Assembly (NCBI RefSeq): GCF_002355635.1
Contig: NZ_AP017558.1
Coordinates: 1,426,001 to 1,490,000, forward strand
Direction: 5' to 3'
Length of the DNA stretch: 64,000 nucleotides
From: Halopenitus persicus
Lineage (GTDB): Archaea > Halobacteriota > Halobacteria > Halobacteriales > Haloferacaceae
Shown in pieces: positions 25,539-36,862 of this stretch (the first letter of the stretch is position 1; each line of letters opens with the position of its first letter). The notes under the pieces are model-generated. The model was given only the letters and a program-made list of their open reading frames with translations, was not told the origin of the DNA and did no database searches. The translations under genes and the position numbers were made by a program.

Positions 25539-28184
25539 TCACTCGGCGTCGACGCGAACGATCACGGCGGCGTCGCCTGCCTCAAGCAGCTCGCCCGCGC
25601 CCTGATACCGGCGGTCGGTCTCGACGGTGAACTCCTCGGGCGCCAGCTCGTGGCCCGCGGCGTGGAGCTCGCCGTCGACGAGCTCGTACTCGCCGGCCTC
25701 GATCGCGGCCTCGATGTCGGGGACGTCGCCGCCGTACGCCGGACCGACCGTGGCATAGTCGAGGTCGATCCCGGTCGTGACGGTCTCGACGGGCGCCTCG
25801 GCGTCGGGGTGGACGCGGAGGTCCTCGACGTGCATCACGCCGGTGACGTCGTCCTCGAAGCCGCGGACGTCGCCGTAGACCTCGACGACGTCGAGGGCGG
25901 CGTTGAGCGGGAGCCCCCGGTCGCTTTTGAACTTCCGGAGCGCGCCGACGACCGCCATCGCGAGCTCGCCGGCGTCGTGGTCCGCCTCGAGCCCGAGCGG
26001 GTCGGGCCAGTCGGCGAGGTGGATCGACTCGGCGGCCGCGGACGCCTCGCCGGACGCGCCGTCGGCTGCGCCGTCCGCGTACTCGTCGTGCCAGATCTCC
26101 TCGGTCACGTGGGCAAGCAGCGGCGCGAACAGCTTCAGGAACCGACGATGCGCCGTCCGGAGGGTGTACCGGGCCGAGTCGTCCTCCCGCTGTTTGGCGA
26201 TCTCGAGGTAGTCGTCACAGAAAGTTCCCCAGAAGAACGTCCGGAAGCCGTCGCGGGCCTTCGAGAACTCCCGGTTCTCGAGGCGCTCCGTGAGCCGCTC
26301 GATCTCCCGGTCGATCTCCGCGAGCAGCCACCGGTCGAGCTCGGCGAGCTCGTCGGGCTTCTCCGGGTAGGGCTCGGGGGCCAACGACGCGACCAGCTTC
26401 GAGGCGTTCCAGAGCTTGCGGATGAGCTTCTCGCCCGCGCGCAGGCCCTTCTCCTGGTACGGCAGGTCGTCGCCAATCGAGGAGCCGGCGGCCCAGAATC
26501 GGGCGGCGTCGACCGGGAACTGCTCCATCACGGCGTCGGGGTCGACGACGTTGCCCTTCGATTTCGACATCTTCTCGCGGTTCTCGTCGAGAACCATCCC
26601 GTTGATCATCGTCGACTCGAAGGGCACCTCGCCGGTGTGTTCGTAACACTTGATCACCGTGTGGAACAGCCAGAAGGAGATGATGTCGTGGCCCTGCGGG
26701 CGGACGTCCATCGGGTAGATCTCCGGACGATCCATCGTGAACTCGCCGGCCGCCTCGTCCCAGTCCCAGCCGGCGTTGATGAGCGGCGTGAGCGAGGAGG
26801 TGGCCCAGGTGTCGAGCACGTCGTCCTCGGGGACGAACGCCTCGTGGCCGCACTCCGGGCAGGCGTCGACCGGCGGGTCGTCGGAGAGCGGATCGACCGG
26901 GAGGTCGTCCTTCGCGGCGACGATCGCGTGGTCGCAGTCCGCGCAGTACCAGACCGGGAACGGGATGCCCGAGGAGCGCTGCCGGGAGATGAGCCAGTCC
27001 CACTGCAGCCCCTCGACCCAGTGTTCGTACCGGGTGAACATCTTCTCGGGGAACCACTCCATCTCGCGGCCGGCCTGAAGGTACTCCTCGCGCTTGTCGA
27101 GAACCCGGACGTACCACTGCTCGGTGACGAGGAACTCCACGCCGACCCCGCAGCGCTCGTGGACGTTCACGGTGTGGGTGATCGCGCGGCGGTCCAGCAG
27201 CGCGCCCTCCTCCTCGAGGTCGCTCACGATCGCCTCGCGGGCCTCCGCGGAGTGCATCCCCTCGTAGGGGCCGGCGACGTCGGTGAGATGGCCGGACTCG
27301 TCGATGGCGACGCGTAGATCCAGGTCGTGGGCCTGGTACCACTCGATGTCGGTCTGGTCGCCGAAGGTACAGCACATCACGATCCCCGACCCGGTCTCCA
27401 TGTCGACGCGATCGTCGGCGATGATCGGCACGTCGTGGCCGAACAGCGGGATCGTCGCCTCCTCGCCGACGAGGTGCTGATTCCCGTCGTCGTCGGGATG
27501 GACGAACACGGCGACGCAGGCCGGCAGGAGTTCCGGCCGCGTGGTGGAGATGGTGAACCCCTCCCCGGAGCCGGCGACGGTGAACTCGATGTCGTGGAAG
27601 TGGGAGTCCTGCTCGTCGTCCTCGGTCTCGACCTGCGAGATGGCGGTCTCGCACTCGGGACACCAGATGGCGGGCGCCTGCTCGCGGTACTCGCGGCCCT
27701 TCTCGTAGAGGTCGACGAACGAGAGCTGGGAGACGCGCTGGACCTCCGGGGAGATGGTGCGGTAGGTGTTGTTCCAGTCGATCGACAGGCCCATCCCCTG
27801 CATCTTCTCGGTGAAGTCGGCCTCGTACTCCCGGCAGACCTCCCGACACTTCCGCTGGAACTCGCGACGCTCGAAGTCCTGATGGCGGACGTCGAGTTCG
27901 CGCTCGGTCAGCCGCTCGGAGGCGATCCCGTTGTCGTCGTAGCCGAACGGGTAGAGGACGTCCCGGCCGTGCATCCGGTGGAACCGGGCGACGACGTCCT
28001 GGAGGATCGAGCCGTAGACGTGGCCCCAGTGGAGGTTGCCCGAGACGGTCGGCGGGGGCGTGTCGATCGCGAAGGCGGTGTCCGGGTCGGCGGTCTCCTC
28101 CGGATAGGCGAACGTCTCGTCGTCGACCCACCGGCGCTGCCAGCGCGCCTCGGCGGCGTCGGGGTCATACTCTCCGCTGGGCAT
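25539..28184 (-). CDS. valS: Valyl-tRNA synthetase
   Basis: 881 residues, a class I synthetase that charges tRNA-Val. The HIGH-type motif is HWGH at 52-55 (TVSGNLHWGH), and KMSKS is at 538-542. The editing (CP1) domain contains STTRPELLPACVAVFVHP and the conserved TFGDQTD. Two zinc-type cysteine pairs are seen (CPECETA, and CADCD with CPECG). The anticodon-binding domain follows (WLLAEIDREIERL). An acidic Ala/Gly-rich insert lies near 730-745. The start at 28184 has a GCTTAAC TATA element about 30 bases upstream. It is a monocistronic or loosely linked neighbour of pheST in the same orientation. Confidence 0.96.
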   Translation of the reverse strand: MPSGEYDPDAAEARWQRRWVDDETFAYPEETADPDTAFAIDTPPPTVSGNLHWGHVYGSILQDVVARFHRMHGRDVLYPFGYDDNGIASERLTERELDVRHQDFERREFQRKCREVCREYEADFTEKMQGMGLSIDWNNTYRTISPEVQRVSQLSFVDLYEKGREYREQAPAIWCPECETAISQVETEDDEQDSHFHDIEFTVAGSGEGFTISTTRPELLPACVAVFVHPDDDGNQHLVGEEATIPLFGHDVPIIADDRVDMETGSGIVMCCTFGDQTDIEWYQAHDLDLRVAIDESGHLTDVAGPYEGMHSAEAREAIVSDLEEEGALLDRRAITHTVNVHERCGVGVEFLVTEQWYVRVLDKREEYLQAGREMEWFPEKMFTRYEHWVEGLQWDWLISRQRSSGIPFPVWYCADCDHAIVAAKDDLPVDPLSDDPPVDACPECGHEAFVPEDDVLDTWATSSLTPLINAGWDWDEAAGEFTMDRPEIYPMDVRPQGHDIISFWLFHTVIKCYEHTGEVPFESTMINGMVLDENREKMSKSKGNVVDPDAVMEQFPVDAARFWAAGSSIGDDLPYQEKGLRAGEKLIRKLWNASKLVASLAPEPYPEKPDELAELDRWLLAEIDREIERLTERLENREFSKARDGFRTFFWGTFCDDYLEIAKQREDDSARYTLRTAHRRFLKLFAPLLAHVTEEIWHDEYADGAADGASGEASAAAESIHLADWPDPLGLEADHDAGELAMAVVGALRKFKSDRGLPLNAALDVVEVYGDVRGFEDDVTGVMHVEDLRVHPDAEAPVETVTTGIDLDYATVGPAYGGDVPDIEAAIEAGEYELVDGELHAAGHELAPEEFTVETDRRYQGAGELLEAGDAAVIVRVDAE

Positions 28185-28272
28185 TCTTGGGTGTCGATAC
28201 CGCCGGTTGCCTGTTAAGCGCCTCGATCGGTACGGGGCGGCGGGCGGAGCGTTCGGTCCGCTCCCTCGAGCG

Positions 28273-30059
<1,787 letters not shown>

Positions 30060-30060
<1 letters not shown>

Positions 30061-31595
30061 TACCGCACCACCTCCGTCTCCCGCAGCAGTTCAAGGTCAC
30101 ACAGCGTCCCGTGCACGTCGCGGATGTCGTCGAAGCCGTACATCAACATCAACAGTCGCTCCAGGGCGAGTCCCCACGCCATCACGTCGCACTCGACGCC
30201 CAGCGGGCCCAACACCTCCTCGCGGAACATCCCCGAGTTGCCGATCTCGATGAGTTCGTTCGTCTCGGGATGGCGGCCGAACAGCTCGAAGGAGGGTTCG
30301 GTGTAGGGGTTGTAGTGCGGTTTGAACTGCACGTCGGTGATCCCGAACTGCCGGTAGAACTCCTCGAAGGTGCCCATCAGGTCGCGCACCGAGAGGTCCT
30401 CGGCCATCACCCACCCCTCGATCTGGAAGAACTCCAGCAGGTGGGTCGGATCGAGGGTGTCGTTGCGGTAGACCTTTTCGACCGAGAAGAACCGCTGCGG
30501 CGGCTCCAGGTCGCCCAGCGCGAACCCGGAGAGGTGCCGCATCGACAGCGAGGTCGTGTGGCCGCGCAGGTCGATCGCCCGCGCGACGTCCTCGGTCCAC
30601 GGGGAGTGGTAGCCATCTCCGTCCTCGCCCCATCCCTCGCGGTGGGCGCGCTCGACGCGCTCGAGCAGCCCCGGCGGGATCTGCTCCATCGGCGGGAGAT
30701 CCAGCGCGAACTGGTCCCAATGGGTCCGCGCGGGGTGGTCCTGAGGCATGAACAGGCAGTCGTTGATCCAGAACTCCGAATCCGCGTGCGGGCCCTCCAT
30801 CTCCCGAAAGCCCATCCCGACGAGGACGTCCTTCACGCGGTCGGCGGTTTGCCGAAGGATGTGCTTGCGACCGCCCGTGGCGGTCTCGGCGTCCGCCTCG
30901 ACGTTGTACTCGGCGAACTCCACGTCCCGCCAGTCGCCGCTCGTGAGCAGTTCGGGCGTGAGTCGGTCGACCGTCTCTGCCGTCTCGATCCCCTCCATCA
31001 GGGCGGTCACACCCTCCTCCGAGAGCGTGACCGAGCGCACGGTCGACTCGGTGCGGTCGACGAGTCCGCGGCGCTCCAGGCTCTCGAGGACGTCGTCGTC
31101 GACCGATTCGGGCGGTTGGACGGATCCCTCTCGATCGGCCGTCGCCGCATCGATCGCCTCGAGCGCGAGGAGTTCGGGATCCTCGGCGGGGTCGACGTCG
31201 GGAGCGGCGGTTATCTCGCCGGACTCGATGGTTCCGTAGCCCTTGCGGGCGTAGTTCGACAGGGCGATGTCGACCGCCGGCCCCTCGAGGCCTGCCCGGC
31301 CGATGATCTCGCCCATCGACCGGGGGTCCTCGTCGGCACCGGCGTCGAGGGCCGCACGATGGAGTCGGATCTCGGGGAGGTCACTTTCGACGTACTCGCG
31401 GCCCTCGTCGGTGATCGTCACCGAGACCCGGTCGGCCTCGCTGACCGTGAGCAGTCCCTCGTCCGCGAGCTCGAAGGCGGCTCGCGTGACTGTCTCGGGT
31501 TTCTCGTCGATCTCGGCCGCGAGATCGTCGATCGGTCGGTCGTCGGTCGCGCTCGCGGCCTCGAGGACCGCGAGTTGGGCTTCCGTGAGTCGCAT
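30060..31595 (-). CDS. pheS: Phenylalanyl-tRNA synthetase alpha subunit
   Basis: 511 residues from ATG 31595 (MRLTEAQLAVLEAAS); the open frame extends upstream but only this start gives the archaeal PheS N-terminus. Residues 1-90 form winged-helix tRNA-binding repeats (TRAAFELADEGLLTVSE). The class II catalytic core is C-terminal: motif 2 region FSVEKVYRNDTLDPTHL near 400 and motif 3 GLALERLLMLMYGFDDIRD near 480. FQIEGWVMAEDLSV is also diagnostic. It makes the catalytic half of the heterotetramer. The last base of its stop overlaps the pheT start. Confidence 0.95.
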
Positions 31596-31972
31596 ATGGT
31601 GAGTATATCTCGTGTGGTCGGCGTCGTCTCTCGTGCGTACGTTCGGCGGCGTGAGGGTCGTAAGCGTTCCGTGTTCGGTCGGTGACCGAGACGTCGGTCC
31701 GGCGGATCGCGGGAGAGAACACGGTGCGCGCGGTTTCACCGCCCCGCTGCGGGATGTCTACAGCGGAGGGGATCCGCCACGCGCGAGTCAGCGAAAACCG
31801 AACTCGAACCCGAAGCCGGCGCGGTCACGGGCGATCCGAACGGTGGCGGGTTCGAGTGCCATACCTGGGAGTGCGGTCGGCGACGATATATGCGTTGTGC
31901 GTCGTCCCGAAAACGGTGGCAGCCACCTCCGGGAACCGACCGGCTTAATCCCGGGCCGTCCAACGCGAACGT
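31596..31972. other. Intergenic region between divergent pheS and hisA
   Basis: GC-rich 377-base gap with no supportable ORF or tRNA. It holds the pheS promoter on the minus strand (GATATACTC at about 31605-31613 when read on that strand) and the hisA promoter on the plus strand (GCTTAATCC at 31942-31950, about 27 bases before the ATG). Confidence 0.5.
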
Positions 31973-32734
31973 ATGAGCGAGACCGATGCCTTTGCTGACG
32001 GCTTCGAGGTGATCCCGGCGGTCGACGTCCAGGACGGCGAGGTCGTCCAGCTCGTGCAGGGCGAGCGCGGAACCGGCAAGCGGTACGGCGACCCGGTCGA
32101 GGCGGCCGAGCGCTGGATCGACGAGGGTGCGGAGACGCTGCATCTCGTGGATCTGGACGGCGCCTTCGAGGGGGAACGCGTCAACGCCCCTGCGTTCGAA
32201 GCGATCGTCGACGCGGTCGGGGACGACGTCGACCTCCAGCTCGGCGGCGGGATCCGCACCGTGGCGGACGCGCGGGCGCTGCTCGAGTTGGGGATCGACC
32301 GCGTCATCCTCGGCACCGCGGCCGTGGAGGACCCGCCGATCGTGGAGTCGATCGCCGAAACGCACCCCGGGACGGTCGTGGTGAGCCTCGACGCGAAGGA
32401 CGGCGAGGTCGTCGTCTCGGGGTGGACCGAGTCGACCGGCCTCGACCCGGCCGAGGCGGCGGCGCGCTACGAGGAGTTGGGCGCGGGCGCGATCCTCTTC
32501 ACCAACGTCGACGTCGAGGGACAACTCGAGGGGATCGACCGGGAGGCCGTCGAGGCGGTCGTGGACGCGGTCGACATCCCCGTGATCGCCTCCGGCGGGG
32601 TGGCAAGCCTCGATGACGTGGTTTCGCTGCGTAAGGCGGGTGCGGCCGCGGTCGTGATCGGCACGGCGCTGTACGAGGGATCGTTCACGCTCCGGGAGGC
32701 GAAACGAGCCGCGTCCGGCGACGGCGCGGAGTGA
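31973..32734 (+). CDS. hisA: Phosphoribosylformimino-5-aminoimidazole carboxamide ribotide isomerase (HisA)
   Basis: 253 residues, a beta/alpha barrel that performs the Amadori-type isomerisation (fourth step) of histidine biosynthesis. The N-terminal half has FEVIPAVDVQDGEVVQLVQG with the catalytic Asp of the AVDVQDG strand and HLVDLDGAFEG. The first phosphate loop is GGGIRT, and the second half has VVSLDAKDGEVVVSGWTE and IASGGVASLDD with the second phosphate-binding loop. Length is normal for the family. A TATA-like GCTTAATCC about 27 bases upstream supports a leaderless start. The other his gene here, hisB, is 2.5 kb away, so the his genes are dispersed. Confidence 0.95.
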   Translation: MSETDAFADGFEVIPAVDVQDGEVVQLVQGERGTGKRYGDPVEAAERWIDEGAETLHLVDLDGAFEGERVNAPAFEAIVDAVGDDVDLQLGGGIRTVADARALLELGIDRVILGTAAVEDPPIVESIAETHPGTVVVSLDAKDGEVVVSGWTESTGLDPAEAAARYEELGAGAILFTNVDVEGQLEGIDREAVEAVVDAVDIPVIASGGVASLDDVVSLRKAGAAAVVIGTALYEGSFTLREAKRAASGDGAE

Positions 32735-32770
32735 GCGAGCGTATGAAGTGAACGGCGGAAGCCCGCGCGG

Positions 32771-33655
32771 TCACTCCTCGCCTGGCTCATCATCGCCTGC
32801 CTGCCCCTCGCCGGGCCGTTCGCGTTGGACGACGAACACCGGTCCGAGAAACCGCTCGGCGACCTGCTCGGAGGGCATCCCGAAGACGAACGTCGTGACC
32901 GACGGATCCGTCTCCCCCATCACGACCGCGTCGTGGTCCGCGGCGTGGCCGGCGATGGCCTCGATCGGCGCGTCGGGGCGGTCGAGGATCGTCTCGATCG
33001 CCTCGGGGCTGACGCCGCGGTCGACGAGCGCAGCAGTCGTCGTCTCCAGCAGCGACTCCCCCTCCGCGTCGGGTTCGTCGCCATCGAGCGCGTGATACAG
33101 CGTGATCGTCGCGTCGGTCGTCGCGAACAACCCGGCGACGAGGCGGGTGTTTCGGTCGAGTCCGACGTCACCCCGAACCGCGAGCAGCACCGACTCGGGG
33201 ACGTCGACACCGTTGGGGACGAGCACGGCGAGACAGTCGTGTTCGTAGATCAGCCGGTTGATCGTCGCCTGCGCCTCGTGCGTGAAGACGAGGCGAACGT
33301 CGACCGTTGCGCCCGCGTCGGAAAGCGCCGCCGCGAACTCCTCGAGTTTGGCCATCGCGCGCTCGCCGAACTGCTCGCGGGCCTGGTCGGCCGCGGTCTG
33401 TTCGGGGATGACGTGGTAGCCGGCGAGCACGACGTGCGCGTTCGCGAGCAGCTCCGCGATCCCGGTCGGCAGCGACTCACCCTCCAGCACTCGGATCGGA
33501 TAGAGGACGGTCGGTCGATCCGGCCGGTCGATGGACGGATCACCGTCGGCCTCGGTGGCCGTGTCGGTCGGCGCGTCGGCTGCCGTGTCGGTCGGCGCGT
33601 CGGCTGCCGTGTCGGTCGGCGCGTCGGTTGGGGTTGTGGGGTCAGTGTCAGTCAT
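32771..33655 (-). CDS. Universal stress protein (UspA) domain protein
   Basis: 294 residues. After a low-complexity Thr/Asp/Ala N-terminus (three copies of an 8-residue TDTAADAP-type repeat, DNA unit 24 bases) there is one Usp-like domain from about 48 (TVLYPIRVLEGESLPTG) to 145 (LAVLVPNGVD) and a second, more divergent part from about 165, ending VMGETDPSVTTFVFGMPSEQV and GPVFVVQRE. It begins three bases after the stop of the APC permease gene on the same strand, so it is co-transcribed with it. Usp proteins paired with amino-acid permeases are common in haloarchaea and are thought to regulate the carrier. Confidence 0.8.
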   Translation of the reverse strand: MTDTDPTTPTDAPTDTAADAPTDTAADAPTDTATEADGDPSIDRPDRPTVLYPIRVLEGESLPTGIAELLANAHVVLAGYHVIPEQTAADQAREQFGERAMAKLEEFAAALSDAGATVDVRLVFTHEAQATINRLIYEHDCLAVLVPNGVDVPESVLLAVRGDVGLDRNTRLVAGLFATTDATITLYHALDGDEPDAEGESLLETTTAALVDRGVSPEAIETILDRPDAPIEAIAGHAADHDAVVMGETDPSVTTFVFGMPSEQVAERFLGPVFVVQRERPGEGQAGDDEPGEE

Positions 33656-33658
33656 GGT

Positions 33659-35080
33659 TCAGAACGCTCCTTTGAGTTCGACGTCGGTGGCGTAGTACCG
33701 GTACCAGGCGTAGGCGGCGACCATCACGGCGGCGCCGACGCCGATCGACGCCGGCTGCATGAACGCGATGAGCGAGAGGCTCGCGAGCGTGCCGAGACCG
33801 GCGACGAGGAACCCCGCCGGACAGCGGAACGAGGGGGTATACCACTCGGGCGACTCGCGTCGAAGCTGGATCAGGGCGACGCAGACGAGTCCGTACATCA
33901 CGAGATGGAGGACGGAGGCGACCTCAGCGAGCAGCTCCACCTGGCCGGTCGCCGCGAGCACGACGATCGGGCCCCCGGCCATCCCCAATGCGACGTGTGG
34001 CGTTCCGTACCGGAGGTTGAGGCGGCTGGCGGACGTGGGAAGGAGGTCATCGCGGCTCACGGCGTACACCGCCCGGGAGGCGCTGAGGATGGAGGCGTTC
34101 GCGCTCGAGAACGTGGCGAGCAGCCCGGCGACGACGATCGCGAGCGCCCCCGGAAGGCCGACGAAGGCGCGGGCGACTTCGACCATCGCGGTCTCGCCGA
34201 ACCCGCCGAGTCGAGCGCTCCCGAACGCGCTGGTCGCCACGAAGATGGTGACGACGTAGAACGCCCCGACGACGAGCACCGATCCCACCATCGCCAGCGG
34301 CAGGTTTCGGCTCGGATCGGTGATGTCGCCGGCGACCGTCGCCACCTGCGCGAAGCCGAGGTACGAGGTGAACACGAGCGCGGCGGTCCGCAACACCGGC
34401 ACCATGCCGCCGGGCGGGAGGAACCGCTCCGGGGTCGACTCGGTGCCGAACACGCCGAGCGCGTCGAGGCTCCCGTAGCTCAAAAACAGCGTGAGGATGA
34501 CGAGCAACACGATCACGATCGCGTTCTGCAGCGACGCCGTGTTCTCGGTCCCGAAGACGCTGAGGACGGTGAGCGCGACGCCGAAGGCCACCCCCAAGGG
34601 CACCGCCGGATCCACCGGCAGGGAGATCCCCGCCTCGGCGAACACCTGGCCGGCGTAGCTCCCGAGCCCGACGAGGTAGAACGCGGACGCGAACACGAGC
34701 CCGAGCCAGAGGCCGATGCCGATGACGGCGCCCGGTCCGGTGCCGAGTCCCCGGGAGATGAAGAAGTAGCCGCCGCCGCTGCGGGGCATCGCGGTCGCGA
34801 GTTCCGAGAGCGGGAGCGCGACCAACAGCGCGACGACCGCGCCGATCGCGAACGAGAGCGATGCGGCCGGGCCGGCGCTCTCCGCGGCGAGCCCCGGAAA
34901 GACGAAGATCCCCGCCCCGATCATCGTCCCGATGCCGATCGCGAGGCCGCCGACGAGCCCGATCGTTCGCTCGAGCTCCCCCTCACCCCGGTCACGGTCG
35001 TGTTCGACCGCGGGTGCCGGTTGATCCGGCGGCGCAGGATCGCCACGATCGTCCCGTTTCGTCGCGTCATCCGGTCCCAT
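33659..35080 (-). CDS. APC-family amino acid permease
   Basis: 473 residues from ATG 35080 ([13 protein letters not shown]); the open frame extends to 35134 without support. After an acidic 40-residue N-tail there are about twelve membrane helices. Helix 1 carries the APC signature [22 protein letters not shown] near 50-70, and helix 2 follows with [43 protein letters not shown] and [24 protein letters not shown] are other family features. It imports amino acids or similar compounds by secondary transport. The Usp gene follows directly in the same operon. Substrate specificity is not evident. Confidence 0.9.
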   Translation of the reverse strand: MGPDDATKRDDRGDPAPPDQPAPAVEHDRDRGEGELERTIGLVGGLAIGIGTMIGAGIFVFPGLAAESAGPAASLSFAIGAVVALLVALPLSELATAMPRSGGGYFFISRGLGTGPGAVIGIGLWLGLVFASAFYLVGLGSYAGQVFAEAGISLPVDPAVPLGVAFGVALTVLSVFGTENTASLQNAIVIVLLVILTLFLSYGSLDALGVFGTESTPERFLPPGGMVPVLRTAALVFTSYLGFAQVATVAGDITDPSRNLPLAMVGSVLVVGAFYVVTIFVATSAFGSARLGGFGETAMVEVARAFVGLPGALAIVVAGLLATFSSANASILSASRAVYAVSRDDLLPTSASRLNLRYGTPHVALGMAGGPIVVLAATGQVELLAEVASVLHLVMYGLVCVALIQLRRESPEWYTPSFRCPAGFLVAGLGTLASLSLIAFMQPASIGVGAAVMVAAYAWYRYYATDVELKGAF

Positions 35081-35262
35081 ATCGCACCGATCCCGTGCGG
35101 GCCCGAAATAGCCACCGCCGCCAGCGACCCGCAACGCACCCGCAAACCTCCCTGACAGCGTCCCCGCAAGCGTCCCAATCCCTCGGACGTGGTCTCGACG
35201 GATCGGTCTCGCGGGAATTGGCCGCCCGCAATTCCCTTAAGAGTCGGCCGCGAGTGACCGGT

Positions 35263-35868
35263 ATGAACGGATCGAGCGGCGCCGACCGCAGCGCGGCCGT
35301 CTCCCGCGCGACCGCGGAGACGGATATCGACGTGACGCTGACGATCGACGGGGACGGGGACGGCGAGATCGACACCGGGATCGGCTTCTTCGACCACATG
35401 TTGACGGCCTTCGCCACGCACGGACTGTTCGATCTGACCGTCCGCTGTGACGGGGACGTCCACATCGACGACCACCACACCGTCGAGGACGTGGCGATCT
35501 GTCTGGGCGAGGCGTTCGCGGCGGCGCTGGGCGATAAGCGCGGGATCCGCCGGTACGCCGACCGTCGCGTCCCGCTCGACGAGGCGGTCGCGTCGGTGGT
35601 CGTCGACGTCTCGGGGCGACCCTACTACGAGTTCGCGGGCGAGTTCTCACAGGACTCGGTCGGGGAGTTCACGAGCGTGATGGCCGACCACTTCGCGATG
35701 TCGCTGGCGCACAACGCCGACCTGACGCTGCACGCCGAGGTCGTCCGCGGCGAGAACGCCCACCACGAGGTGGAGGCGCTGTTCAAGGCGCTCGCGCGCG
35801 CGCTCGACGACGCGACCCGGCTCGACGAGCGGCGCTCGGACACCCCGAGCACGAAGGGCGACTTATAA
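35263..35868 (+). CDS. hisB: Imidazoleglycerol-phosphate dehydratase (HisB)
   Basis: 201 residues, a monofunctional HisB without phosphatase domain, catalysing the sixth step of histidine synthesis with Mn. Metal-binding signatures are [49 protein letters not shown] and [21 protein letters not shown] at 35236-35241 is about 25 bases before the ATG at 35263, and this start matches the family N-terminus after a short serine/alanine tail. The next gene (ACT-domain regulator) starts at once after the stop, so the two are co-transcribed. Confidence 0.95.
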   Translation: MNGSSGADRSAAVSRATAETDIDVTLTIDGDGDGEIDTGIGFFDHMLTAFATHGLFDLTVRCDGDVHIDDHHTVEDVAICLGEAFAAALGDKRGIRRYADRRVPLDEAVASVVVDVSGRPYYEFAGEFSQDSVGEFTSVMADHFAMSLAHNADLTLHAEVVRGENAHHEVEALFKALARALDDATRLDERRSDTPSTKGDL

Positions 35869-35871
35869 GTG

Positions 35872-36372
35872 ATGTTCGACGAGATCCTCGGCAAGTTCGA
35901 GGGGTCGCCGAGCCAGCAGGCGGTGATCCGCCTGCTCTTAGAGCGCGGGTTCTCCGTCAACGAGGACGGGCGCGTGGTCTCGGGCGGGATCGAGATCCCC
36001 TACACCGGGATCGCGCGCGAGCTGGACGTGGACCGTCGCGTCGTCGACTCCACGACCGACGCGATCCGGGAGGACCCGGAGCTGCGGCGCATCTTCGCGA
36101 ACATCTCCTCGATCGCGAGCCTGATGGACCTCGCGCCAGTGCTCGAGTTGACCGTCCTCACCGTCGAGGTGGCCGCGGCGGACGAGTCCGGGATCGTCGC
36201 GGAGGTGTCCGGGCTCATCGCCGAGCACGGGCTCACGATCCGGCAGATCATCAGCGACGACCCGGAGTTCGCTGCCGACCCGAAGCTCTACGTGATCCTC
36301 GACGACGACGTGCCGGGCGAGCTGCTCGTGGCGATCCGGGAGCTCCCCTACGTGCGCCGCGTCGAGTTCTGA
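35872..36372 (+). CDS. ACT-domain amino-acid-metabolism regulator
   Basis: About 166 residues. The N-terminal half (15-75) resembles a winged-helix DNA-binding region (QQAVIRLLLERGFSVNEDG, GIARELDVDRRVVDSTTDAI), and the C-terminal half (about 92-166) is an ACT fold (TVEVAAADESGIVAEVSGLIAEHGLTIRQI). This architecture matches a conserved archaeal regulator family thought to sense amino acids. It starts directly after the hisB stop: a GTG (35869) and an ATG (35872) overlap the junction, with ATG preferred. Coupling with hisB suggests a link to histidine or general amino-acid metabolism. Confidence 0.82.
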   Translation: MFDEILGKFEGSPSQQAVIRLLLERGFSVNEDGRVVSGGIEIPYTGIARELDVDRRVVDSTTDAIREDPELRRIFANISSIASLMDLAPVLELTVLTVEVAAADESGIVAEVSGLIAEHGLTIRQIISDDPEFAADPKLYVILDDDVPGELLVAIRELPYVRRVEF

Positions 36373-36436
36373 GCCGGCGGAGACGGGAAGCACGCCACGA
36401 ATACGGGAATCAATACGGCCGTGAACCGCGCATACC

Positions 36437-36444
36437 GTTAATAC
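36437..36444 (+). promoter_or_regulatory. TATA element that selects the second ATG of the DUF5789-like gene
   Basis: GTTAATAC is centred about 26 bases before the ATG at 36467 but only about 18 before the ATG at 36458. With the usual haloarchaeal spacing this makes the second ATG the leaderless start. Confidence 0.45.
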
Positions 36445-36466
36445 GGCTCGCGCCCGTATGGACGGT

Positions 36467-36724
36467 ATGAGCACCGAGGTACGGCTAAACCGGCTCCGAA
36501 CCGTCATCGACGCGCTCGACTACCCGATCGAACGAACCGACGCGCGCGAGGAACTGTCCGACGTGACGCTCCTGTACGCCGACGGGAGGGAGTCGCTGGC
36601 TGCGGTCGTCGACCGGTCGAACGACGAGGTCTTCCGATCGATGGAGGACCTCGAGGCCGCGGTCTTCGGAAACGTGCCGGTCGAAGCGGTCGGCGAACCG
36701 GGACAGTCGGACGGCGACGCCTAG
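36467..36724 (+). CDS. Small conserved haloarchaeal protein (DUF5789-like)
   Basis: 85 residues from ATG 36467 (MSTEVRLNRLRTVIDALDYP); an ATG three codons upstream is also possible. It is acidic and soluble, without cysteines or membrane segments. The pattern of STEVRLN at the start, DVTLLYADGRESLAAVV in the middle and VEAVGEPGQSDGD at the end is that of a widespread haloarchaeal family of unknown function, which I recall as DUF5789. The gene is monocistronic between the ACT regulator and radA. Confidence 0.75.
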   Translation: MSTEVRLNRLRTVIDALDYPIERTDAREELSDVTLLYADGRESLAAVVDRSNDEVFRSMEDLEAAVFGNVPVEAVGEPGQSDGDA

Positions 36725-36812
36725 TACAGCCGATTTCGCGTCCATTTTGTGGGGTTACCTGCCGTGAACCAGCGGCGGTGATCGTGAGACGTCTCCGCAT
36801 ATTTCACTTTCA

Positions 36813-36839
36813 CCCACCTGTTAACGTGGGTTTATATGG
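36813..36839 (+). promoter_or_regulatory. radA promoter with inverted repeat beside the TATA box
   Basis: TTTATATG at 36832-36839 lies 24-31 bases before the ATG at 36863. Immediately upstream, CCCAC-CTGTTAAC-GTGGG (36813-36830) is an inverted repeat with 5-base arms around a GTTAAC core, covering the BRE position. It could be a binding site for a regulator, perhaps of the DNA damage response. Confidence 0.5.
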
Positions 36840-36862
36840 GAGAGCGAACAAGCGGGGAGTAC

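Noticed and set aside
31800-31900. Possible tRNA T-arm (GGGTTCGAGTGCC) between pheS and hisA
   Set aside because: The stems around it do not pair properly, and no acceptor, D or anticodon arm could be built on either strand.
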